In this document: one piece after another, positions 26,256 through 35,617 of the stretch
Layout of the letters: each line of letters opens with the position of its first letter
Numbering within the stretch: the stretch's first letter is position 1
Source: an uncultured Pygmaiobacter sp.
GTDB taxonomy: Bacteria > Bacillota > Clostridia > Oscillospirales > Ruminococcaceae
Assembly: GCA_944386485.1 (NCBI GenBank)
Contig: CALXBG010000014.1
Coordinates: 1-44,408, forward strand
Direction of reading: 5' to 3'
DNA length: 44,408 nt
Program-made: the position numbers and the translations under genes
The notes under the pieces: model-generated
The model's database searches: none
The model's input: the letters and a program-made list of their open reading frames with translations, nothing else
Told to the model about the DNA's origin: nothing

Positions 26256-27190
26256 AGATTCTCGCCACCGGCCGTGCGCTGCCCAGCCGGCTGGTCACCA
26301 ACGACGATCTCGCGCAGGTGATGGAGACCAGCGATGAGTGGATCGCCAGCCGCACCGGGATCCGTCAGCGGTATTTCTGCGGTGAAGGGGAGGGCAATAC
26401 CGCTCTTGCCGTATCCGCCTGCCGCAGGGCGATAGCCCGCGCGGGGATCGATCCCGCTGAAATCGGGCTGTGCCTTGCGGCAACCTTTACCCCCGATCAT
26501 GCTTCCCCCTCGCTTGCCTGCGAGGTGCACGGTGCGCTGGGATTGCCGGAAAGTACCCCCGCGTTTGACATCAACGCGGCCTGTACCGGTTTTCTCGCCG
26601 CGCTTGAGACCGCGCGCTGCCTGCTTGCAGGGGGGAATCTGCGGGGAAAGTATGCGCTTGTCTTCGGCTCGGAGGTCATCAGCCGGGTGCTTGACCCGGC
26701 CGACCGCTCGACCGCCGTGCTGTTTGGGGACGGGACAGGAGCTGCGGTGGTCACGCTCAGTAAGCAGCACCCCTTTGTCAGCCTGCTGGGTGCACGGGGA
26801 GATGCAGAGATCCTGCGCGCCGGCGGCAGCAGTCAGGCGGACCGATATGTCCGGATGGAGGGCAAAGCGGTCTTTCGGTTTGCAACCCAGATTGTACCCG
26901 CCTGTATCGACCAGTTGCTCGAGCGGGCCGGCTGCGGGCTGGATGAGGTCGACTGGGTTGTCTGCCACCAGGCAAACGGCCGGATTATCGACCACGTCGT
27001 GCGAAAGCTCGGCGCGCCGGAAGAAAAATTTTACAAGAATATCCATCGCTACGCCAACACCTCGGCCGCCAGTATCCCGATCGCGCTGGACGAGATGTGT
27101 GAAAACGGGCTCATCCGCACCGGACAGCGGGTGCTCTGCGTCGGCTTCGGCGCGGGGCTGACCTGGGGCGGCGCGCTGCTCACCTTCTGA
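26246..27190 (+). CDS. fabH: 3-oxoacyl-ACP synthase III (KAS III)
   Basis: FabH starts each fatty acid by condensing acyl-CoA with malonyl-ACP. The catalytic triad is clear: Cys113 (NAACTGFL), His241 (VCHQANGRI) and Asn271 ([10 protein letters not shown]). The 314-residue length and the C-terminal [13 protein letters not shown] are typical. AAAAGGAG precedes the ATG, which overlaps the accA end by 10 bases. The primer preference (acetyl or branched) cannot be told from these motifs. Confidence 0.96.
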   Translation: MGLKILATGRALPSRLVTNDDLAQVMETSDEWIASRTGIRQRYFCGEGEGNTALAVSACRRAIARAGIDPAEIGLCLAATFTPDHASPSLACEVHGALGLPESTPAFDINAACTGFLAALETARCLLAGGNLRGKYALVFGSEVISRVLDPADRSTAVLFGDGTGAAVVTLSKQHPFVSLLGARGDAEILRAGGSSQADRYVRMEGKAVFRFATQIVPACIDQLLERAGCGLDEVDWVVCHQANGRIIDHVVRKLGAPEEKFYKNIHRYANTSAASIPIALDEMCENGLIRTGQRVLCVGFGAGLTWGGALLTF

Positions 27191-27204
27191 AAAGGAGAAG
27201 ATTG

Positions 27205-28152
27205 ATGAAACGACTCAATGAGATCCTCGGGACCGAGTTTCCCTTTATTCAGGGCGGTATGGCCAACATCGCAACCGGTGAGTTCGCCGCCGCCGTCTCC
27301 AATGCGGGCGCATTGGGACTGATTGGTGCGGGAGGAATGAATACCGAACTGCTGCGCGAGCAGATTCACCGCTGCCGTGCGCTGACCGACCGGCCGTTTG
27401 GGGTCAATATCATGCTCATGCACCCGCAGGCGGAGGAGATGGCACAGCTGGTCGCCGACGAGCGGGTGCCGGTCATCACCACCGGTGCAGGCAATCCCGG
27501 TAAATACATCGTGCTGTGGAAAGAAGCCGGGGCCAAGATCTTCCCGGTCGTGCCCGCTGCATCGCTGGCCCGCAGAATGGCGTCGCTCGGGGTCGATGGG
27601 GTCATTGCCGAGGGCACCGAGTCGGGCGGCCATGTCGGGGAACTGACCACGATGGCGCTGGTACCGCAGATCGTCGACGCGATGCGGGAATTCAATATCC
27701 CGGTCATCGCGGCGGGGGGCATCGCCGACGGGCGGCAGCTGCTGGCCGCCTATGCGCTGGGCGCTTGCGGGGTACAGCTGGGCACCTGTCTGCTGGTCAG
27801 CGAGGAGTGCCCGATTCATCCGCAGTACAAGCAGGCGATCCTCAAAGCTAAGGACAGCGACACCGTTGTCACCGGCCGGATCGCAGGTACCCCGGTGCGG
27901 GTGCTGAAAAACCGGATGACCCGCAAATATGTCTCGCTCGAGCGGGCGGGCGCGGGCAAGGAGGAGCTCGAACAGTACACCCTCGGCTCGCTGCGCCGGG
28001 CCGTCTTTGACGGGGATATCGAGACCGGCAGCCTGATGGCGGGGCAGGTATCCGGCATGCTGCACGAGATCCGCCCGCTGCGGACGATCTTCGAAGCGCT
28101 GGAAAGCGGCTATCGCGCTGAGCTGGCACAGCTCGCGGCGGCCGGTGTATAA
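27205..28152 (+). CDS. fabK: Enoyl-ACP reductase II (flavoprotein)
   Basis: FabK is the FMN-dependent enoyl-ACP reductase that completes each elongation cycle in many Bacillota lacking FabI. The 315-residue TIM barrel begins NEILGTEFPFIQGGMANIATGEFAAAVSNAG and contains GVNIMLM, VITTGAGNPG, AEGTESGGHVGEL and AAGGIADGRQL, all typical of FabK rather than generic nitronate monooxygenase. The ATG at 27205 follows AAAGGAG; a TTG one codon earlier is not needed. Triclosan tolerance would be expected if no FabI exists elsewhere. Confidence 0.93.
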   Translation: MKRLNEILGTEFPFIQGGMANIATGEFAAAVSNAGALGLIGAGGMNTELLREQIHRCRALTDRPFGVNIMLMHPQAEEMAQLVADERVPVITTGAGNPGKYIVLWKEAGAKIFPVVPAASLARRMASLGVDGVIAEGTESGGHVGELTTMALVPQIVDAMREFNIPVIAAGGIADGRQLLAAYALGACGVQLGTCLLVSEECPIHPQYKQAILKAKDSDTVVTGRIAGTPVRVLKNRMTRKYVSLERAGAGKEELEQYTLGSLRRAVFDGDIETGSLMAGQVSGMLHEIRPLRTIFEALESGYRAELAQLAAAGV

Positions 28153-28165
28153 AGGAGGCAAAAGA

Positions 28166-29113
28166 ATGAAACTCGGATTTCTCTTTGCCGGTCAGGGTGC
28201 ACAGTATGTGGGCATGGGCCGCGATCTGTATGAGAGCGAGCCGGACTTCCGTGCCCGGTTCGACCGTGCCGCTGCCGTCACCGGTCTGGATCTTGCCGCC
28301 CTCTGCTTTGACGGGCCGGAGGAGACTCTTGCACAGACGAGGTACACCCAGCCCTGTATGGTCGCGGTTGAAACCGGCATTGCCGCGCTGCTCGAGCGGC
28401 GGGGAATTCGCCCCCAGGCGGTTGCCGGGCTCAGTCTTGGCGAGTATGCGGCGCTGTGCTGCGCCGGTGCCTTTGATTCCGATGAGGCGGTTCAACTGGC
28501 CACATTCCGCGGTGAAGCAATGGAAAAGGCGGTCGCCGGCCGCCCCAGCGGGATGGCGGTGGTGCTCGGTCTGGACCGGGATACCCTCGCTGCAGCCTGC
28601 GCGGATGCCGCGGACAAAAGTGGCGGGGTGGTCGAGATTGCAAACTACAACTGCCCCGGACAGATGGCGATTGCCGGGGACGCCGCCGCGGTCGAAGCGG
28701 CCTGTATCGCTGCGCGTCAGGCGGGGGCAAAGCGGTGCCTGCCGCTCAAGGTCAGCGGGCCGTTTCACACCTCGCTGATGGGCCCCGCAGGTGACGCGCT
28801 GTGCGAGCGGTTTAAGCAGACGGTATTTGCACCACTCCGTTGCACGGTCTACTTCAACTGCCTGGGCGGGCCTGACGAGGCGGGCGTTGGGGTGCCGGCG
28901 CTGCTGGTGCGCCAGGTGCAGACCAGCGTTTACATGGAAGACATCATTCACCGGATGGCGGCGGATGGAGTTGATCACATCCTTGAGATCGGACCGGGCA
29001 AGACCCTCGCAGGTCTGGTCCGCAAGACCGAAAAGGGGATTGCGGTGCGCTCGGTCGGCACAGCGCAGGAGCTTGCCGAAGCGGTTGATTGGCTGAAAGG
29101 AGAAGCAATATGA
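28166..29113 (+). CDS. fabD: Malonyl-CoA:ACP transacylase
   Basis: FabD loads malonyl groups onto ACP. The 315-residue protein has the nucleophile Ser90 in AGLSLGEYAAL, His201 in GPFHTSLM, and the N-terminal FAGQGAQYVGMGRDL. The nucleophile motif has Leu in place of the His of the common GHSLGE, a variation also seen in other Clostridia. The ATG at 28166 follows AAAGGAGG; the frame extends upstream into fabK but without support. The stop overlaps the fabG start as ATGA. Confidence 0.96.
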   Translation: MKLGFLFAGQGAQYVGMGRDLYESEPDFRARFDRAAAVTGLDLAALCFDGPEETLAQTRYTQPCMVAVETGIAALLERRGIRPQAVAGLSLGEYAALCCAGAFDSDEAVQLATFRGEAMEKAVAGRPSGMAVVLGLDRDTLAAACADAADKSGGVVEIANYNCPGQMAIAGDAAAVEAACIAARQAGAKRCLPLKVSGPFHTSLMGPAGDALCERFKQTVFAPLRCTVYFNCLGGPDEAGVGVPALLVRQVQTSVYMEDIIHRMAADGVDHILEIGPGKTLAGLVRKTEKGIAVRSVGTAQELAEAVDWLKGEAI

Positions 29114-29853
29114 GTCTTGCGGGAAAACGCGCCGTCGTCACCGGCGGCGGCCGGGGCATCGGCCGGGCGGTCTGCCTCGCGCTGGCGGCGGCCGGGGCGG
29201 ATGTTCTGGTCAACTATTCCGGCAGCGCAAATGCGGCAGAAGCGGTGGCCGCCAACTGCCGGGCGCTGGGAGTGCGGGCGGTAACCTGCCGCGCCGACGT
29301 CAGCGATGCAGCGCAGGCAAACGAACTGATTGCCGCAGCGATCCAACAGCTGGGCGGGGTGGACATTCTGGTCAACAATGCGGGCATTACCCGGGATGGG
29401 CTGCTTCTTCGGATGAGTGATGCGGACTTTGAAGCGGTGCTGGCCGTCAACCTTGCCGGGGCGTTTCATTGTATGCGGGCGGCCTGCCGGCCGATGATGA
29501 AGCAGCGGTTTGGCCGGATCATCAATATCTCCAGCGTCGTCGGGCTGCGGGGCAATGCCGGGCAGGCAAACTATGCCGCCAGCAAGGCGGGGCTGATCGG
29601 AATGTCGAAGAGTGTGGCCAAGGAGCTGGCCGGCAGGGGAATTACCGTCAACTGCGTCGCGCCCGGATTTATCCGGACCGCGATGACCGACGCGCTGGCT
29701 GAGCCGGTGCGGGAAAAACTGCTCGGCGAGATTCCCGCCGCACGGCTGGGCGAAGCCGAAGAGGTCGCTGCCGCGGTCGCGTTTTTCGCCGATGAGGCGG
29801 CGGGATATCTAACCGGTCAGGTGCTCTGCGTCGACGGCGGTATGGCGATGTGA
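29110..29853 (+). CDS. fabG: 3-oxoacyl-ACP reductase
   Basis: FabG reduces 3-oxoacyl-ACP with NADPH. The 247-residue SDR has the cofactor loop TGGGRGIGRA at 11-20, NNAG at 89-92, and the catalytic Ser142, Tyr155 and Lys159 (NISSVVGLRGNAGQANYAASK). The C-terminal YLTGQVLCVDGGMAM is typical of FabG. The ATG at 29110 overlaps the fabD stop by four bases, showing translational coupling, and AAAGGAG precedes it. Confidence 0.96.
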   Translation: MSLAGKRAVVTGGGRGIGRAVCLALAAAGADVLVNYSGSANAAEAVAANCRALGVRAVTCRADVSDAAQANELIAAAIQQLGGVDILVNNAGITRDGLLLRMSDADFEAVLAVNLAGAFHCMRAACRPMMKQRFGRIINISSVVGLRGNAGQANYAASKAGLIGMSKSVAKELAGRGITVNCVAPGFIRTAMTDALAEPVREKLLGEIPAARLGEAEEVAAAVAFFADEAAGYLTGQVLCVDGGMAM

Positions 29854-29870
29854 GAAAGGGAGGAAACACG

Positions 29871-31118
29871 ATGGAGAGAAAACGGGTTGTCATCACCGGC
29901 ATGGGCGCGGTGACCCCGATCGGACTCACCGCCGAGGAGAGCTGGCAGTCGGTGCGGGCCGGGCGCTGCGGCATCGGCCCGATCACCCGGTATGACCCAC
30001 AGGGACAGAAGGTCTCCCTTGCCGCCGAGGTCAAGGGCTTTGATCCCGAGCAGTATATGGAACGGCGGGAGGCGCGCAACAGCGACCGGTTTGTTCAGCT
30101 GGCGCTGGCCGCGGCCGCACAGGCAATCGAACAGAGTGAATTTTCGGCAGAGCGCGAGGCCGACCTCTACCGCTGCGGGGTGATTTTTGCCACCGGCATC
30201 GGCGGGTTTGAGACGACCCAGAACGAGTGCCTGCGGGGCAATGACCGGGGTTACGACCGGGTTTCTCCCCACTTTATTCCGATGGCAATCTCAAATATGG
30301 CTGCGGGCAGTATCGCGATCCGGTATGGGCTGCGCGGGCAATGCAGCTGCCCAGTGACTGCCTGTGCCTCCGGCACGAATGCGGTGGGAGACGCGTTCCG
30401 GTTGATCCGGGACGGCTATGCCGACCTCGTCGTCACCGGCGGCAGCGAGGCCGCGATCACCCCGCTTGCGATCGGCGGCTTTACCGCGATGCGGGCGCTG
30501 CATACCGGCACCGACCCGCTGCGGGCGAGCATCCCGTTCGACGCTGAGCGCTCCGGGTTTGTTATGGGTGAGGGCGCCGGTGCGCTGGTGCTCGAATCCC
30601 TCGAGCACGCCCGGGCGCGGGGGGCTGCGATCCTCGGCGAGATCGTCGGCTATGGCTGCAGCTGTGACGCACACCATGTCACCGCCCCGCTCGCCGACGG
30701 CGCGGGGGCTGCGGCGGCGATGCGTGCCGCCCTTGCCGACGGCGGTATTACCCCCGATCAGGTGGGGTACATCAATGCCCACGGCACCTCGACCGCGCTC
30801 AACGACGCGGCCGAGACCGCAGCAGTACGGCTGGCTTTCGGGCCGGCAGCGGACCGGCTCGCGATCAGCTCGACCAAGTCGATGACCGGTCACCTGCTGG
30901 GGGCGGCCGGCGCGGTCGAGGCGATCTTTACGGCAAAAGCGCTGGCAGACGGTTTTCTGCCGGCGACCATCGGTTACCGCACCCCTGACCCCGCCTGCGA
31001 TCTCGACGTTGTGCCCGGCGAGGGGCGAGAGGAGCCGGTGACGCATGCGATGTCCAATTCGCTGGGCTTTGGCGGACATAATGCGAGTATTCTGTTGCAC
31101 AGATGGGAGGAAGGGTAA
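29871..31118 (+). CDS. fabF: 3-oxoacyl-ACP synthase II (KAS II)
   Basis: FabF elongates acyl-ACP by two carbons. Its 415 residues carry catalytic Cys165 (VTACASGTNAVGDAF), the first His in NAHGTSTALND and the second His in SMTGHLLGAAG. The start at 29871 follows AAAGGGAGG. The TAA stop shares its final base with the ATG of fabZ. As no fabB is present in the operon, this would be the main elongation synthase here. Confidence 0.96.
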   Translation: MERKRVVITGMGAVTPIGLTAEESWQSVRAGRCGIGPITRYDPQGQKVSLAAEVKGFDPEQYMERREARNSDRFVQLALAAAAQAIEQSEFSAEREADLYRCGVIFATGIGGFETTQNECLRGNDRGYDRVSPHFIPMAISNMAAGSIAIRYGLRGQCSCPVTACASGTNAVGDAFRLIRDGYADLVVTGGSEAAITPLAIGGFTAMRALHTGTDPLRASIPFDAERSGFVMGEGAGALVLESLEHARARGAAILGEIVGYGCSCDAHHVTAPLADGAGAAAAMRAALADGGITPDQVGYINAHGTSTALNDAAETAAVRLAFGPAADRLAISSTKSMTGHLLGAAGAVEAIFTAKALADGFLPATIGYRTPDPACDLDVVPGEGREEPVTHAMSNSLGFGGHNASILLHRWEEG

Positions 31119-31558
31119 TGCAGCTCAACTTTGATGAGATCATGGAGATCCTGCCTCACCGGTATCCCTTTTTACTGGTTGACCGGATCGTCGAATGTGA
31201 ACCGGGGCGCAGCGCGACCGGACGCAAATGTGTGAGCGGCAACGAGCAGTTCTTCTGCGGTCACTTCCCGCAAAAAAAGGTTATGCCGGGTGTATTGATT
31301 ATTGAAGCGCTTGCCCAGGTGGGGGCGGTCGCGATCTTGTCCGAGCCGGAAAACCGTGGCAAGCTGGCGCTTTTCGGCGGTATCCGCAGCGCCCGGTTTC
31401 GCCGTCAGGTGGTGCCGGGAGACGTTCTCGAACTGCGCTGCGAGCTGATTGCCCGCCGCGGGCCGGTGGGGGTAGGCAAGGCGGTGGCGACGGTGGACGG
31501 CAAGCCGGCGGCAACCTGCGAGCTGACCTTCGTCATCGACGAGGTTGCCAAACCGTAA
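31118..31558 (+). CDS. fabZ: 3-hydroxyacyl-ACP dehydratase
   Basis: FabZ dehydrates 3-hydroxyacyl-ACP. The 146-residue hotdog-fold protein shows ILPHRYPFLLVDRI at the N-terminus, catalytic His49 (CGHFP) and Glu63 (IIEALAQ). The ATG at 31118 overlaps the fabF stop by one base and has GGGAGGAAGGG upstream. No fabA, fabM or fabN isomerase for unsaturated fatty acids is seen in the operon. Confidence 0.96.
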   Translation: MQLNFDEIMEILPHRYPFLLVDRIVECEPGRSATGRKCVSGNEQFFCGHFPQKKVMPGVLIIEALAQVGAVAILSEPENRGKLALFGGIRSARFRRQVVPGDVLELRCELIARRGPVGVGKAVATVDGKPAATCELTFVIDEVAKP

Positions 31559-31604
31559 AATTCCCGGTATACTTGAGAAAAATGAGCAGAGAGGTCGTCT
31601 TGCA

Positions 31605-32072
31605 ATGTTGGATCAGGCGTTTGCCGAGGTATATACCAAATTCAAGCTGCACTTTTATCGCAAGGTGTTCAGCCGGTTTCAGTCGCGGGAGGCAGGGATG
31701 ACCACGGTTGAAACCTTCTGCATGGAGATCATCCAGGCGCTGGGCGAGCCGACGGTCAACGAGTTTGCCAGCTTTGTTCAGATCTCGGCCCCAAACGCGG
31801 CCTATAAGGTCAACAGTCTGATCCAGAAGGGATATCTGCAGAAGATTCGCTCGAAGGATGACCGGCGGGAATACCACCTGCGCCCCACCGAGAAGTACAT
31901 TGAGTACTATAACATCAGCTACGGCTATCTCTCGACCGTCATGGACCGGATCAAAAACCGGTTTTCCCCCGAAGAGGTTGGACAGCTCGAGCGGATGCTG
32001 ACCATCATCTCAGAGGAATTGATGCAGGAGATTTCACTTCCGCACACCGCCGGAGAACAAAACGCCCAATAA
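31605..32072 (+). CDS. MarR-family regulator of fatty-acid synthesis (FabT-like)
   Basis: The 155-residue protein has a MarR winged helix: NEFASFVQISAPNAAYKVNSLIQKGYLQKI followed by the wing RSKDDRREYHLRPT. Related FabT regulators repress fatty-acid genes, with long-chain acyl-ACP as co-repressor in streptococci. Here the gene closes the operon instead of opening it, 46 bases after fabZ. The ATG at 31605 (GAGAGG ten bases upstream) is preferred over the 20-residue extension from 31545. The palindrome at 22408-22443 is its likely target, giving negative feedback. Confidence 0.85.
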   Translation: MLDQAFAEVYTKFKLHFYRKVFSRFQSREAGMTTVETFCMEIIQALGEPTVNEFASFVQISAPNAAYKVNSLIQKGYLQKIRSKDDRREYHLRPTEKYIEYYNISYGYLSTVMDRIKNRFSPEEVGQLERMLTIISEELMQEISLPHTAGEQNAQ

Positions 32073-32140
32073 ACCTGCTTTGTACCTTGTGCCGCAACAG
32101 CACTCACCTGAAAAATCACAGCAAACGCAAAGGACAAAAC

Positions 32141-32186
32141 AGCCGGCCGTTCGGGAAAAGTACCCGAACGGCCGGCTTGTTGTTTT
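32141..32186. terminator. Terminator of the fatty-acid operon
   Basis: Perfect 15-base arms (AGCCGGCCGTTCGGG and complement) flank AAAAGTA and are followed by TGTTGTTTT. An A-rich flank on the other side makes it usable by the convergent sortase transcript. Confidence 0.85.
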
Positions 32187-32232
32187 GAAAATAATATGGT
32201 AGGCAGGCCTGCTTTTTACCGCACAGCGGCTT

Positions 32233-33015
32233 TCATTCTTCTGCCCGCGGCACGCAGAGCAGAATGTACCGGTCGGCGTCGGAATAGCCCGCGCAGGTGA
32301 TCAGCGCGATCAGCGGTTCCTCGCCGTCCCAGCGGACATCGGTGACAAAGGTGGAATGGCTGTCGGCGTACTCTGTCAGCGCCTGACGGTTTTCGGCGAG
32401 ATCAAAACCGCTGTCCACCCATTGCTGCGCCGGGATATAAAAGCCCCAAGCGGCATACAGGGTGAAGATGTCCTGCGGGGTCTCGAGCACGAAGACGGGG
32501 TGCTGGTCGTACCAGTCCTGATCGGTGTACTTTTCGATCAGGGTGAACATCGACCCATCATTCATGTGATGACCATAGATCAGCGAGAGCGGGCCGAGAA
32601 AATCGCTCTGGCTGCGGTAATCCAAAAACAGCGAACCGCCGATATTCCATTCGCCGCTGGGCAGCCGGCGCAGGAAATAGTCGTTGTCCTTTGCCTGCAT
32701 GATGGGGTAATCGATCACCGTGTCCGCGCAGGTGATCCAGCCCACCGCGCCGGGATATTTCTCCTGCAACAGCGCAAAATCAACCGGCTGGCGCTCGGCC
32801 TCTTCTGTCGGCTCGCCGCTTGTGTCCTTGTCGCCTGCGGGCTGGGTTACCTCGGCCCGGATCGCCTCGTAGCTCTGCGCGCTGTTGCGGTACTCCATCA
32901 GGATGCTGCCGACCTTGTACAGGCTGAACAGCGCCACGCCGGCCAGCAGAATTTCCAAAACCAGCAGCGCCGGATGAGAAACTCGCTTTTTTCGTTCCTG
33001 TCTGCGTCCTTTCAA
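32233..33015 (-). CDS. srtB: Class B sortase
   Basis: A membrane-anchored transpeptidase that links surface proteins or pilins to the cell wall. The 260 residues have a basic cytoplasmic N-terminus, one membrane segment at about 16-38, and a sortase domain with His149 (LIYGHHMNDGSMF), Cys241 (LITCAGY) and Arg249 (DADRYIL). The YGHHM motif and the long helix-rich insert between His and Cys mark class B. I choose the TTG at 33015, which has GGGGGA six bases upstream and overlaps the upstream SDR stop as TTGA; the longer frame to 33063 has no ribosome binding site. No LPXTG-like or NPQTN-like substrate gene is in the window. Confidence 0.88.
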   Translation of the reverse strand: MKGRRQERKKRVSHPALLVLEILLAGVALFSLYKVGSILMEYRNSAQSYEAIRAEVTQPAGDKDTSGEPTEEAERQPVDFALLQEKYPGAVGWITCADTVIDYPIMQAKDNDYFLRRLPSGEWNIGGSLFLDYRSQSDFLGPLSLIYGHHMNDGSMFTLIEKYTDQDWYDQHPVFVLETPQDIFTLYAAWGFYIPAQQWVDSGFDLAENRQALTEYADSHSTFVTDVRWDGEEPLIALITCAGYSDADRYILLCVPRAEE

Positions 33016-33749
33016 TCGGATTCCCCCGTGCAGGCCGCCCCTGCGCCCGGCGCGAGCGACCAACCAAAATCATTGTGATAGATCATCAGCCGGGTCATAC
33101 CACCGTCAACGCAGATGTTCTCGCCGGTGATGAAACCCGCCTTGTCCGAGCAGAGAAAAAGCGCAAGTTCCGCGATGTCCGAGGGCTTTCCCACCCGGCC
33201 CGCCGGCTGCTGTGCGGCATCCGGGCCGCTCCAGACCGCGTCGCCGGTCTCGATCCATCCCGGTGAGATACTGTTGACCCGTACCCGACCCGCCAGGCTG
33301 ACTGCCAGCGCGTGGGTCAGCGCCGCGATACCGCCCTTGGCGGCGGTGTAGCTCTCGGTCTGGGGCTGGCTCATCCGATCGCGGGAGGAAGAGATGTTGA
33401 CGATCGCCCCGCCCGGTGCAAAATGCGGCGCAAACAGCTTGGTCAGGTAAAAGGGAGCGCTCACCCCCACCCGCAGCGCGCGTTCAAACTCCTCATAACT
33501 GCAACAGTCCAGACCCTTCATCAACGGCGGTGCGTTGTTGATGAGAAAGTCAACCCTGCCAAACTCCGCGATGACCTTTGCGGCGAACGCCTCAAGGGTT
33601 GCCCGATCCGAAAGATCACCGCAAAAATAACCGCCCGGCAGCAGGTCGATATCGCAGACCGTCGCCCCGGCCGCCCGAAACGATTGTGCGATGGCCTTGC
33701 CGATCCCCTGTGCGCCGCCGGTGACGACGGCGATTCGATTGCAAAACAT
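33012..33749 (-). CDS. Short-chain dehydrogenase/reductase
   Basis: The 245-residue SDR has the NAD(P)-binding TGGAQGIGKA at 10-19 and a catalytic set Ser121/122, Tyr134 and Lys138 (NISSSRDRMSQPQTESYTAAK). The usual NNAG is NNAP, a mild deviation. The end SPGWIETG...ENICVDGGMT is standard, followed by a 20-residue tail of low similarity (IYHNDFGWSLAPGAG). The ATG at 33749 follows GGAGGAGG. The substrate is unknown. It is translationally coupled to the sortase gene, an unexpected partner. Confidence 0.85.
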   Translation of the reverse strand: MFCNRIAVVTGGAQGIGKAIAQSFRAAGATVCDIDLLPGGYFCGDLSDRATLEAFAAKVIAEFGRVDFLINNAPPLMKGLDCCSYEEFERALRVGVSAPFYLTKLFAPHFAPGGAIVNISSSRDRMSQPQTESYTAAKGGIAALTHALAVSLAGRVRVNSISPGWIETGDAVWSGPDAAQQPAGRVGKPSDIAELALFLCSDKAGFITGENICVDGGMTRLMIYHNDFGWSLAPGAGAACTGESD

Positions 33750-33834
33750 TCCAATACCTCCTCCCGGCGGCGCTTGCACCGCCCGATGTCATTTTACCAG
33801 AGAGAAAAAACGCGGTCAATCGCGCCGTGCCGGT

Positions 33835-35532
33835 TCACAATTTCAACGCCCGGTAACGGTTGAGACAGGCAAAAATCTCTTGTTTGCGCGGTCGGGCAAG
33901 CCCAATCTCCCGCCCGGGGGCGCAGAGGACTTCAAGACCCCGGGCCTCGATCCGTTCATCCAGTTCTGCTGCCAACTGCTGCATCGTGCGGCGTCCATCC
34001 ATCTGTTTTTCGGCGGCGATCAGACAGCGCCCGAGCGCGGCGGTCTGTTCGGGGTCGGCCAGCTGCTCGAGACCCCGCAGGTCGAGCTGGTCGCGCCCGA
34101 CGGCAAGCTCACGCTGTCCCAGAACTTTGAGCTTAATCCGTTCGGATTCAGAAAATTCGGGGCCGGGCAGGGGCCTGCGGTCGAAATCCGGTTTTTTCGT
34201 CGGAGACAGCGGCGCGGGCGGGTCGGAAAAAGCGGCTGCCTCCCGCTTGGCCATCTCGGTGATCTCCCGCGGCAGATACCGTTCCATCTGGATGACCCGG
34301 TCGGCAATATGGAAAAATGCGCCGGAACTGCCGGCCACCAGAACAGTTGAAATCCCCCAGTTCTCAAACAGCTCCCGTGCGCGGTCGAGGAATGGGGTGA
34401 TGGGTTCCATCTCGCGGCAGACCACCCGCTGCATCAGCGCGTCCCGGACCATAAAGTTGGTCGCGCTGGTGTCCTCGTCGATCAGCAACAACCGGCTGCC
34501 CGCCTCGACTGCCTCGATCAGGTTCGCCGCCTGTGAGGTGCTGCCGCTGGCATCCTCGGTTGAGAAGTGAAGGGTGTCCTTGCCGCTGGGAAGATCGTTG
34601 ATAAAGGCGGAGATGTCGGTGTTCCGCACGCTGCGTCCATCCTCTGACCGGATCTTTACCGCGCTGTCATCGGTGATGACATATTCCCGCCCATCTCCTG
34701 CAATATGGTTATAGACCCCAAGTTCCAGCGCCCGAAGCAGCGTGGACTTGCCATGATAGCCGCCGCCGACGATCAGGGTGATGCCGCGCGGAAGCCCCAT
34801 TCCGCGCACCGTGCCACGGTGCGGCAGCGTCAGGGTGATCTCCAGTTCTTCAGGAGAGCGGAAGGGGACGGCATCCGGCATCGGCAGCGGGCTGATCCCG
34901 CTGGCTCGGGGTAGGATGCTGCCGTTCGCCACAAAGGCGCAGAGCCCTCGCTCCGCCAGCGCCGAGCGAATTGCCTGCTGATCCTCGGCGAGGTCGGCTA
35001 CCGCCTGCAACCGGGCGGGATCCCAGCTGCGATAGTACAGCGCTCGTCCCACGCAGCGGGGCAGCAGTTCAAATAAAATCATTTCCAGCTCCCGTGCATT
35101 GATCGTTCGCCCGTTGGCCGGGAATCCCACCTCAAGCCGCAGCAGCAGATCACCCCGCTCAGGGTCAAGCCGGCAGGCGGTTCGCTCGAGTACCTGCTGA
35201 CCGCAGCGGCTGACCGAGATCAGCCCGCTGTGACCCGACCCCTTTGCCGTAAAGGAGACCTGTTGTGCCAGCTGGCCGAACCGGCGCAGCAGCGCATCCT
35301 CCAGCGCGACCCGCTGGCAGCGCAGCCGGTAGAGCGCGGGCGGAAAGGCCGCATCCTTCCCCTGTACCCGGATACTCAGGCGGGATGGGGCGGCAAAGGG
35401 ATCTCCCTGTACATGGTCGATCGAGAGCAGATAGCCGGGAAATTGATAGCTGCCGCGGGTCTCCTTATAGGCGGGATACCCGCACCGGTCAATCCGGTCG
35501 AGCAGGCTTTTGAGTTCGCTGGCGCTTTGCAT
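33835..35532 (-). CDS. Predicted ABC-class ATPase (COG3044 type)
   Basis: A 565-residue soluble protein that resembles the widespread but poorly studied family of ABC-class ATPases without a transporter. Residues 1-230 form the family N-terminal domain (SLLDRIDRCGYPAYKETRGSY, then FPANGRTI). The Walker A is GGGYHGKST at 256-264, and the Walker B region is SRLLLIDEDTSATNFM near 338-353. IADRVIQMERY follows, then a 110-residue tail. No membrane segment or signal is visible. GGAGG precedes the ATG. It is divergent from the tetR gene. Its molecular role is not known to me; a nucleic-acid or nucleotide function has been only guessed for the family. Confidence 0.82.
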   Translation of the reverse strand: MQSASELKSLLDRIDRCGYPAYKETRGSYQFPGYLLSIDHVQGDPFAAPSRLSIRVQGKDAAFPPALYRLRCQRVALEDALLRRFGQLAQQVSFTAKGSGHSGLISVSRCGQQVLERTACRLDPERGDLLLRLEVGFPANGRTINARELEMILFELLPRCVGRALYYRSWDPARLQAVADLAEDQQAIRSALAERGLCAFVANGSILPRASGISPLPMPDAVPFRSPEELEITLTLPHRGTVRGMGLPRGITLIVGGGYHGKSTLLRALELGVYNHIAGDGREYVITDDSAVKIRSEDGRSVRNTDISAFINDLPSGKDTLHFSTEDASGSTSQAANLIEAVEAGSRLLLIDEDTSATNFMVRDALMQRVVCREMEPITPFLDRARELFENWGISTVLVAGSSGAFFHIADRVIQMERYLPREITEMAKREAAAFSDPPAPLSPTKKPDFDRRPLPGPEFSESERIKLKVLGQRELAVGRDQLDLRGLEQLADPEQTAALGRCLIAAEKQMDGRRTMQQLAAELDERIEARGLEVLCAPGREIGLARPRKQEIFACLNRYRALKL

Positions 35533-35617
35533 CCTGTATTCCTCCGATTGTTGCCGGTTTGCCCGGCGGTCTTGGTTTGAGAATACCGCTTTTGCCCCGG
35601 CTTGTCAAAAAATCGTC

